This document shows, in pieces, positions 56,401 to 64,000 of a stretch of 64,000 bases of DNA. Position 1 is the stretch's first letter. Every line of letters starts with the position of its first letter. The position numbers were made by a program, and so were the translations under genes. The stretch lies in assembly GCA_030737835.1 (NCBI GenBank), contig CM060854.1, positions 17,340,859-17,404,858 on the forward strand. Direction: 5' to 3'. The notes under the pieces were generated by a model. It was not told the origin of the DNA. It saw only the letters and a program-made list of their open reading frames with translations, and made no database searches. The DNA comes from Acorus gramineus (taxonomy: Eukaryota > Streptophyta > Magnoliopsida > Acorales > Acoraceae).

Positions 56401-56765
56401 TCCGAGGGATTTCTTCAGTAGCGGAGCAGCGCTACGTCCGCGAGTACCAGAGGCTGTCAGCATCCCTTTCCTTGGCTGTATGTATTTTATTTCCGTGCTT
56501 GGCACGTGTTGGTATATGTTCAGTTGTATTTGAGTATATTGGCTCTCACAGGACAGATGATTGAGTATCGAGTCTGTAGAATGTTTATTCACAGACTCAG
56601 TCTTTTGCTTCCGCATTTGGTGTATATATCATGTCAGCACCTTTTGTTGCATATGTGTCATTCTAGTTGTTTGTGTATGATATATATTATTGACCTTCTG
56701 TGTAGGCTTCTGATTTGATATATACATTTGCCGCGTCCCTGGGTTGGCCGCCCTGGGGCGTGACA
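53459..56765 (+). repeat. Right LTR of the Gypsy element
   Basis: It shares all landmarks with the left LTR. The TATA-like box is CTATTTAAA (53722-53730), the donor-like GT is at 54047-54048, the GC-rich minisatellite is at about 54100-54970, and the acceptor-like TCTTGCAG ends at 55075. The minisatellite shows small unit insertions and deletions relative to the left LTR. Confidence 0.93.
55076..55111 (+). other. Putative 36-nt mini-exon in right Gypsy LTR
   Basis: It matches the left-LTR mini-exon in length and nearly in sequence, flanked by TTGCAG and GTGAGTGGG. Confidence 0.4.
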
Positions 56766-58165
56766 GTTCCAATTGGCTGTAAGTGGGTCTACAAGATCAA
56801 GACTCACTCGGATGGTTCGATTGAGCGTTACAAAGCTCGTTTGGTCGCTCGTGGTTTCACTCAGCAGCATGGGATTGACTATGATAAGACTTTCGCTCCT
56901 GTGGCCAAGATGACTACTGTTCGCACCTTAATTTATGTTGCTTCTGTCCGTCAGTGGCCTATCTACCAGCTTGATATCAAGAATGCATTTCTTCATGGTG
57001 ATTTATCAGAGGAGGTTTATATGGCTCCCCCTCCAGGTCGTTCTCATCCATCTAGTCATGTATGTCATCTTCGATGGGCTCTCTATGGTCTCAAACAGGC
57101 TCCCTACGCTTGGTTTGCTCGATTTTCTGAGGCCATTCACTATGTTGGATTTGTTCTTAGTGCTTCAGATCTGACTATGTTTGTTCATACTTTTGGTTGC
57201 CACCGTACAATTCTACTACTTTATGTCAATGATATGATTATCACCGGTGACGACTCTTCTCATCTTCAGTCAGTTAAGCAGCATCTTCAGCGTCAGTTTG
57301 AGATGAAGGACCTCGGACTTCTTCAATATTTTCTCGGTTTGGAGGTCGCTTATGCTCCCTATGGTTATCTTCTATCTCAACGCAAGTACACTTCAGACTT
57401 GATTGATCGTGGTTGTCTGACTGATGATCGCACTTCTCTTACTCCCATTGAGCTTAATGCCAAACTCCGACCCGATGATGGTGATCCTCTTACAGATGTC
57501 ACTCGTTATAGACAACTCATGGGCAGTCTTGTGTATTTCACCATTACTTGTCTTGATATTGCTTATGCTGTACATGTTGTCATTTAGTTTGTCGTTGCAC
57601 CATGCACCACACATTACTCTGCGGCTTTTCGGATCATTCGTTTTCTTCGTGGCACTATTTCTCGTGCTTTGTTCCTCCCGTCTTCTTCTGCTCTTGAGCT
57701 ACGAGCTTATGCTGATGCTGATTGGACTGGTGATGTTACCGATCATCGTTCCATGACAGGTTTTTGTGTATTTCTTGGGGACTCTTATTTCCTAGAAGGT
57801 CGAGAAACATGATATTGTTTCTCGCTCTAGTGTTGAGGCGGAATACCGTTCTATGGCTTCCACTACTGCTGAGGTTGTTTGGCTTCGACGTTTTTTGGGT
57901 GATATGAGAGTTATCATATCTGCGCCTACTCCGTTGTACTGATAACAAGAGCGCCATTTAGATTGTTAGTAATCCAGTTTTTCATGAACGAACAAAACCC
58001 ATCGAGATCGATTGTCACTTTGTTCGACATCACTTTCTTACTGGCACATTGTCCTTACCCTATATTTCTTCTTCTCTTCAGCTGTCTGACTTCTTCACGA
58101 AGTCCCATACGCTCCAGCGTCATCTCTTTCTTTTGAGCAAACTCTCGGTGTATGATCTATCATGA
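56766..58165 (+). pseudogene. Copia-2 reverse transcriptase and RNase H
   Basis: It resumes straight after the Gypsy insertion with VPIGCKWVYKIK. Reverse transcriptase motifs are well kept: ARLVARGFTQQ, LDIKNAFLHGDLSEEVYM, YGLKQAPYAWF. However, the catalytic YVDD reads YVND (57222-57233), replacing one metal-binding Asp. A stop occurs at 57585-57587. RNase H follows in other frames (AYADADWTG near 57706, EAEYRSMA near 57837, SNPVFHERTK near 57970). The enzyme would be inactive even without the insertion. Confidence 0.87.
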
Positions 58166-58178
58166 GTTTGAGGAGGGG

Positions 58179-58321
58179 TGTTAAATATATGTATTAGGGG
58201 TATTTTAGTATTCTTTCCATTATGGGTAGATTAGTCATTTTTTTCATTCCCTTTTGTACTATATATATTGGGTGTAAATCCAAATAAGATTTAGTTTATT
58301 CTCTTATTCTTGATTCTAACA
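58179..58321 (+). repeat. Right LTR of Copia-2
   Basis: It is 143 bp and ends GATTCTAACA, followed by the target-site copy GTTAT. The purine tract AGGAGGGG precedes it. Confidence 0.92.
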
Positions 58322-58763
58322 GTTATATGAAATGATGTATATATTGAGATATATTAGTGCATTTTTTTTTTAATTAAAAAAATGAAAAACAAAATTACGC
58401 TATACACTATGATAAAACCATATTCATTATGATTACGCAGTATACACTACGTTATATAGTGTATGGAATTGTAAAACGGGTTACAAAATAGACTAAGTGT
58501 ATCAGCGCTCGATTCTTATCTTATTTAATAAGAGAGATAAGGCACATGCCTGCCCAGTGTTTAAAAAAAAAACAAACAAATAGTAGTAGTACAATAAATT
58601 ATATAGATAAATTAAGACGAGATTGTTTTTTTGAAAATTGAAAAAAAAAAATAATAATTTAAAAATAATAATTGTTGTTACTTGTGTAGAGTACATTATA
58701 AAACTTCTCGTTTTTTTTTACTTGTTGCATTAAACACGTGTTAGTGAGAAGTACTAAAAGGTG

Positions 58764-59699
58764 TAAGAGCACCTCCAACCGTGCTCCGTTTCTTTAAAAA
58801 GGAGCACGGTTGGGCTCCAACCGTCTGCCAAAATGCCCCTGCATTTTGGTGGACGGCATTTGAGCTTCCATTTTTGGAGGCTCACTATTTGAGCCTCCAA
58901 ATACGGAGATTTACTTTATTTTTTATTTATTTAAAAAAAAGTGTGTAATTTCTTTTACACAATTTCAATTTTCATTAAGATAGTATCATTTGATAGATAT
59001 CCTCGATACAATTCAAATGAGTCTAATATTGAATATTTTTAACATATGTTTAAAAAAATAAAAAAAATCCAAAAAGCCTCTGTAAACTATCTAAAATTCA
59101 TTTAACCCCCTAGCTTTTTCTAAAGTTCATATCCGTCAATGAAAATTTAGCTCATGAAGTTATTTGGATTTGCATAGATGTTTTTAGAGGGTTATATGAC
59201 CTTTAGGAAAAATTATGAGGCTATGTGGATTTCAAGCAATTTACAAAGGGTTATATTGATTTTTTCCTTAAAAAAATATTTAAAAATATTTTTTTATTTT
59301 TCATTAACATCAATATTGATTTTATTCTTATTAATTATTATTTGCACTTATATACTAAAATATCATTTATTCTATATCCAAATACTATTTTTTCGGATAT
59401 AGATTTCAAGTTTGTGAATAACAGATAAGCTGATTATATTATCCGGAACTGGTAATATTAACTTAAATATATTTTTAATTTCTTAATATTTCTCAATTAT
59501 GTATACTATATAAAAAAATAATAGGGATATTATAAATTGAGGTTTTATGAAAAATAATATATAAAATAGAATATACATGAAAATATAGATTGTGGTTGGA
59601 GTTGATAAATGAATAGTGAGACTCTAGACTTATTTTTTTATTTATTTTTAATATTTTTTTAGCCTCCATTTTAGAGATCTCCATGGGAGATGCTCTAAG
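58764..59699. mobile_element. MITE with TAAGAGCACCTCC-type ends
   Basis: Left end TAAGAGCACCTCCAACC; the complement of the right end reads TTAGAGCATCTCCCATGG. The first 13 bases agree at all but two positions. A GGAGCACGGTTGGGCTCC inner repeat and GAGCCTCCA motifs occur near the left end, and AGCCTCCATTTTAGAGATC near the right. About 936 bp, AT-rich and non-coding inside. Possible relative of the element at 3552-4145. The target-site duplication is unclear. Confidence 0.62.
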
Positions 59700-60265
59700 T
59701 AGGTGATATTAATACTTATTAGTCGTAATCTATAACAACTACTTAAAATAAACTATTGTGGCATGCTTATTTAATGTTATTAGAGATTATTTAAGATAAA
59801 AACAAATGTAAGATCAGTTTTAATCATATTAACTGCTGCTTACTTGTTGGTTTTTAATAGTTGAACCATGAAATAGTTATTTGACTACTACTTATTAAAA
59901 AGGTTACAAGGCTGATGAACAGTTATTCAAAAATTGAGTACGCTTGTGAAAAACATTGTTTTCAAAATTTTTGAAACATGAAAAATTTAATAACAAATGC
60001 AGAAAAATGTTGAACCTATGCATTTACAAAAAATCATTTGCATCCGCATTTTGTGTCTTTATGGTAGAATCCATCTAAACGCGAATTCAAACGTTCCCAA
60101 AATTTATAATTAGAACTTGAAAAACTTAAGTTTCAAGCTCAAATGTTGGGCGTGGATAGTCCCACCACCCATTTATTTTGAGCACAACTTTTTTTTTACT
60201 CAACAACCTATTATTTGATTTATTTCCAAGCTCACCACTTTATAAAAATATCTGATTAAAGACTA
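59700..60265. other. AT-rich spacer
   Basis: No gene or element was recognised before the hAT terminus. Confidence 0.5.
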
Positions 60266-60989
60266 TAGGTGTAAAACGAGTCAGATCGACAATGAAAAAG
60301 GCTACCGGGCTGACACGGTATGGCCTGTTTCATGTTCACGTGCCGTGCTGGCACGGCATGGTCGGCAAGAGGAGCCCAGCGGGCTGCCGTGCTATGCCAT
60401 GCGGCGCTAGCCCGGCGTGCCAAACAGGCCAGACCCATTGACGAACCAACGGGCCGGCCAATTTAAATGGCTATTTTTTAAAAAAATTTAAGGTTCAATA
60501 TTTAATTACATGCTTACATATTTAATTATTGAAATTTGATTTACTAGTTCCTTTAAGTTGAAAAATCATAACACACACAAATCATTCATGAAAATTGAAA
60601 ACTAAAAAAAAAATTAAGAATACAAATATTCATTTTATTAAATATTGAATTTTTTGAGTACATGAACAACTAAACATTAATAAAATAAATGATAAAATGA
60701 ATAAGAAATTGATAAATAGTACATTGATGAAGAAAAATAAATTAAACATTCTTAAAAAATTACGTTGACAAATACAAAAAAATAATATAACATAAAATGT
60801 GAGTGATAGTTGCATCACTATAGTTTTAATACATCCTAACTAGGTTGACACATACTAAAACTATCAATCACTTGCAATTCACCTTCCAATTTTTTTTTTA
60901 AAATACAATAATGAGAAGATTTAAATGTTAGATCTTCATTGATCATCATATATACTGAATTTTGTAAAATCCAACTCAAGATTATCTAC

Positions 60990-63900
60990 AAATTCTTGTT
61001 CTCTTTCATATGCATCACTCTAGTCTTTCAGACACATAAGAGCTTCCAATAAACTTGCTCCCAGCATGGTCCTCGTCTCAAATAATGTTCTCCCACTTGC
61101 AGTAAAAGGATTATGATGCCACTGTAGATACTAGAGGAATTAGTAAATCTCTTGCCATTATAAAAAACACAGGAAGTGTTACTTCATGTGCTTTCTACCA
61201 TTGCAAGAGATTAAAATTTTCTATCTCTTTTTCAATTAAAAGAGGCTTCCAATCATTTTCTAAATATTTAAACAGTTCATTAAGATAAGAACTACCACTA
61301 CTAGAATCATGTGAAGTGTATGAACCTTGTGAAACAAAATCAAAGAAATAATATTTTTACTTACATTTGCCTAATAAACTAACAGATGAAGTAGAGGATG
61401 ATGCTCTAGTTCTATTTGTATATTTATTTTCATATTTTTTATACATTTCAATTAAAGCAAATTCTACATCTTCACCAGTTATAACCATTGAAAATATAAG
61501 ATTATCACTTATTCTTTTAATTATAGTTTTAACAATGTCTAATTTAATAGTAATATCCATTATAGCAGCTAAACAAAAAAGCATAGGAATATCTTCAAAA
61601 TATTTTTAAAATTTTTGTTCCATCAAGATAATAGATTGTTGAAGTATACTATAATATCTATATTCTTTAAATGCACAAGAAATATTAAATAATTGTCTAA
61701 GTATAAGATTTGAAGTAGGATAACCAACACCTGAACAAGCAGTAGAAGCATAATAAAAAGGGTTAAAGACATCTAAGTCCCTACAAACATGAAAAAACCC
61801 ATATAAGTCCGTACTAAAATTGGGACAGACGTACGAGTCCCTGAAAACTCAGAAAAACCCAATTATCATCCCTGAGTTAAATTTCCATCCAAATTTAACG
61901 GAATATTCTCAGAATATTCCATCACATGTAATTGTGTAGACATTGAAGTCCTTATAAACAGTCATAAAGACAAATTAGTCCCTGCAAAAGACAAAATTGC
62001 CCCTGAAAGACTTTTACATTAAATTGTGTACACATTGCAGTCTCTATAAACAATCATAAAGACAAATTAATCCCTGCAAAAGACAAAATTGCCCCTGTAA
62101 AAGACCAAAATGCCCCTGAAGAATGCATTCTACCGGTTAAAATATTGTTTTTACATCCAAATTGTGATCTTCAGGTGGAGTGTGATTGATAGGATAAAAG
62201 ATGAAAAAATAAATAAAAAAATTATATTATTTGTTTTTATGATTGTTTATAAGGACTGCAATGTCTACACAATTAAATGTAAAAATCCTTCAGGGGTATT
62301 TTTGTCTTTTACAGGGACCAATTTGTCTTTACGATTGTTTATAAATACTATAATGTTTATTCAATTAAATGTAAAAGTCTTTGAGGGACAATTTTGTCTT
62401 TTGCGGGGATTAATTTTCTTTATGATTATTTATAGGGACAACAATGTATACACAATTTGATGTAAAAGTTTTTTAGAGACGATTTTGTCTTTTGCAGGGA
62501 TTAATTTGTCTTTATGACAGTTTATAAGGACTTCAATGTCAACACAATTATATGTGATGGAATATTCTGGGAATATTCCTTTAAGTTTGGATGGAAATGT
62601 AACTCAAGGATGATAATTGGACTTTTCTGAGTTTTCAGGGACTCGTACGTCTGTCCCAATTTTAATAGGGATTTATATGGGTTTTCTTATGTTTGTAGGG
62701 ACTTAAAAACTTTTGAAATTTGCCAATCAATAGGAGAAATATCAACACGATTGTTAAACATTTAATCTTCAATAATTAAGTTGTCATAACCCTCACAACT
62801 TTGCAACATTATATATGTAGAATTCCAATGAACATGCATATCAAGAGGAAATTTCTAGAGGGAACATTGCGTGTCGCACAAAAATCATCAAATGCTTATA
62901 CTCTAGAAGGCGTACAAGTAATAAATTTTATTGGTAATCTAATATTTACTAAAGATTCTTCAATATGGGTTAATCCATCTTGCACAATTAAATTAATAAT
63001 ATGACATATACATTTACAGTCATAAAATTCAAAATCATAAGGTAAACCCAATAAAAATTGAAATTTTGAAATAACACTAACATTATTACTAGCATTATCA
63101 AAAGATATGGATAAATTTTTTTTAGTTATATTATATTCTCTAAAAATATCTATTATTACTTGATAAATTACTGTGCCGGTGTGTGGAAATGTAAGTGGAT
63201 GAAAAGCTAACGTTCTTTTATTTAACATTCAATGAGAATCAATATAATGTGAGGTAACACAAATATAAGCTAAATCATTCTTACCGGTCCATAAATCAGA
63301 TGTGCATGAAATTTTTTGAATGTTCATGAACGATTGAATTAAATAATTTTTCATTTCATTATAAACTCTAATTGTATCAGTTCTAATAGTATTTCTAGAA
63401 ACAGTTCTATATTATGAATTAACATACCTATTTTGAAAACGTTCAAATCTTCTACTTTCAGCAAATGTAAATGGTTGTTCATCAGATGCTATATATATAA
63501 ATAAACCTTCTCTCATACTAGATTGATTATAATAGAATGTTGAAATTGTACCTTCAGTACTGCTTGTTTGACTCAAACTCCCAATTTGAGACTGCGTCCG
63601 GGGATTCAGATGTTGTTGATGCCTTTTCGAATATGATTCAGCATGTCTCTTAAGATATCCAGTACCACCCGCGGTTGCACAACTAAAATTTTTGTTGTAA
63701 TATTACAAACAAGTCTATCTTCCATTCTACCTTGGTACTTAATATTTTGTATTGTGTAGTGCTCCCAGACTTCAGGCTTACTACTTTTTTTGGGTTTTCT
63801 TGTTTACTAGTTGGGGGGTGACTAGATGATGCACTGACATCACCTCCAACGGATTCATGGGGGGTTTGGGATTGGTCTTGAGTAAATCATGTGGTGGGCT

Positions 63901-63990
63901 ATCTATATTTTCAAATTCATCATCCGTGTTTGAATATTTTATGTTTGGGTTGGCTATTTGAAATCTAAAAAGGAGAAATATGAAATTTGA
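60990..63990 (-). pseudogene. hAT transposase, decayed
   Basis: Read right to left: an N-terminal acidic segment; a BED-type zinc finger in the wrong frame (CATAGGTGYLKRHAESYSKR near 63600-63690); the RNase H-like core (SISFDNASNN and CICHIINLIVQDGL in 62896-63228); the WNSTY signature (HWNSTYIML near 62810-62840) and SPIDWQIS up to 62720. After the foldback insertion it continues with PFYYASTACSGVGYPTSN (about 61690-61760) and ends with a dimerisation region (SYLNELFKYLEN, GRTLFETRTMLGASLLEALM) near 61010-61300. Multiple stops and frameshifts plus the insertion make it inactive. Confidence 0.78.
61775..62704. mobile_element. Foldback Mutator-like MITE inside the hAT transposase
   Basis: Inverted repeats of about 300 bp: left AAGTCCCTACAAACATGAAA against the complement of the right AAGTCCCTACAAACATAAGA, continuing through AAATTGGGACAGACGTACGA and AATTATCATCC.TGAGTTA. 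Inner tandem units carry GACAAATTARTCCCTGCAAA and AAGACAAAATTGCCCCTG motifs. The flanking 10-mers AAAGACATCT and AAAAACTTTT match at 7 of 10, a decayed 9- to 10-bp duplication. It is non-coding. The transposase reading continues across it (IDWQIS to PFYYAS). Confidence 0.78.
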
Positions 63991-64000
63991 ATTTAAAATT

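Larger units (their letters stand above)
47348..56765 (+). mobile_element. Ty3/Gypsy element with gag only and 3.3-kb LTRs
   Basis: LTRs of 3294 and 3307 bp (TGTTATATTTGTGTCAC ... GGGGCGTGACA) flank a 2.8-kb interior. The target-site duplication is a perfect GTTCC (47343-47347 and 56766-56770). Primer-binding site TGGTATCAGAGCC (initiator Met tRNA type) is at 50648-50660, and polypurine tract AAGGGGGGGAGAA at 53446-53458. The interior has gag (50762-52134) and only scraps of pol, so it is non-autonomous (TR-GAG-like). The 3' end (GAGGACAAAATTTCCTAAGG) resembles Del/Tekay chromoviruses. It interrupts Copia-2 just before reverse transcriptase. LTRs look nearly identical over the parts compared, suggesting a fairly recent insertion. 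Confidence 0.93.
43097..58321 (+). mobile_element. Ty1/Copia retrotransposon with nested insertions (Copia-2)
   Basis: Two 143-bp LTRs (43097-43239 and 58179-58321), both starting TGTTAAATATATGTATTAGG and ending TTGATTCTAACA, are flanked by a perfect 5-bp duplication GTTAT (43092-43096 and 58322-58326). The primer-binding-type TAGTATCAGAGC follows the left LTR, and GAGGAGGGG precedes the right. Protease, integrase, reverse transcriptase and RNase H follow in Copia order. The gag core was not recognised, only a zinc knuckle. A foldback element (45112-46280) splits integrase, and a 9.4-kb Gypsy element (47348-56765) sits just before reverse transcriptase. Without the two insertions Copia-2 is about 4.6 kb. 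Confidence 0.92.
43001..58505. mobile_element. MITE X, copy 2 (split by Copia-2)
   Basis: The left part (43001-43096) begins GATACATCCAACCCCCATTG and the right part (58322-58505) ends near AAGTGTATCAGC. Joining them at the duplicated GTTAT gives about 275 bp that matches copy 1 by eye, including TATATGAAATGATGTA, GAGATATATTAGTG and AAACGGGTTACAAAA. The whole Copia-2 element lies within it. Confidence 0.68.
60266..64000 (-). mobile_element. Ac-like hAT transposon, right end outside the window
   Basis: The left terminus TAGGTGTAAAACGAGTC resembles Ac-type hAT inverted repeats. It is followed by a subterminal cluster of GGCCTG, GCACGGCATGG, GCCGTGC and CGGGCC motifs (60300-60460), typical of this group. 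Minus-strand transposase fragments fill 61000-63990. The other terminus lies beyond the edge, so its inverted repeat and 8-bp duplication cannot be checked. A foldback element splits it. Confidence 0.75.

Noticed and set aside
62110-62460. 116-codon ORF in the foldback element
   Set aside because: It is made from the tandem units of the element (repeated VYTIKCK-like strings), with no domain.
1-64000. CRISPR arrays, bacterial operons, rRNA genes, riboswitches
   Set aside because: None seen. The tandem repeats present are minisatellites or transposon subrepeats without spacer structure, and the sequence is plant nuclear DNA.

Overview
The window is nuclear DNA from a flowering plant. The evidence is three spliced genes of ordinary plant type (phospholipase D alpha, ribosomal protein bL36, and a DUF4050/Gag1-like clamp protein), set in AT-rich intergenic DNA crowded with plant transposon families: L1-type LINEs, Copia, Ty3/Gypsy, hAT, Mutator-like and Tourist-like elements, and tRNA-derived SINEs. 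I could not identify the species. Nothing bacterial, viral or organellar was seen.

Layout. 1-15.4 kb is a graveyard of repeats: a 5'-truncated LINE carrying a SINE; two small inverted-repeat elements; a short MITE (called X here) broken by a 3.1-kb solo Gypsy LTR and by a non-autonomous hAT; a decayed Copia element (Copia-1) carrying another SINE; and a second dispersed MITE (called Y) carrying a Mutator-like MITE and a third SINE. 15.5-21.3 kb holds an apparently intact phospholipase D alpha gene (3 coding exons, 813 aa). 21.66-28.64 kb is one long LINE insertion with both ORFs decayed, a poly(A) tail and target-site duplication, and a nested MITE. 30.4-34.4 kb is the bL36 gene (2 exons, 80 aa), whose 3.8-kb intron holds a minus-strand LTR-element remnant and a Tourist-like MITE. 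About 36.3-40.96 kb is the DUF4050 gene. 41.3-43.0 kb is a LINE fragment.

43.0-58.5 kb is a Russian-doll insertion. A second copy of MITE X (about 275 bp when reassembled) contains a Copia element (143-bp LTRs, TSD GTTAT). That element contains both a 1.17-kb foldback Mutator-like element (TSD TACTTCTTT) and a 9.4-kb Gypsy element (3.3-kb LTRs, TSD GTTCC). The Gypsy element is the most unusual object here. It keeps gag, but most of pol is missing and part of the space is filled with sequence resembling its own LTR. Its LTRs have a TATA-like box only about 265 bp from the left edge, a GC-rich 30-bp minisatellite, and conserved splice-like signals bounding a 36-nt mini-exon in all three LTR copies. 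58.8-59.7 kb is another MITE. From 60.27 kb to beyond the right edge lies a minus-strand hAT element whose transposase is decayed and split by a 930-bp foldback element.

The three host genes have no evident functional link. Phospholipase D alpha is a membrane-lipid signalling enzyme, bL36 is an organelle-type ribosomal protein, and the DUF4050 protein has no established role. The rest reads as layered transposon history, and exact target-site duplications let much of the insertion order be read directly. All alignments were made by eye.
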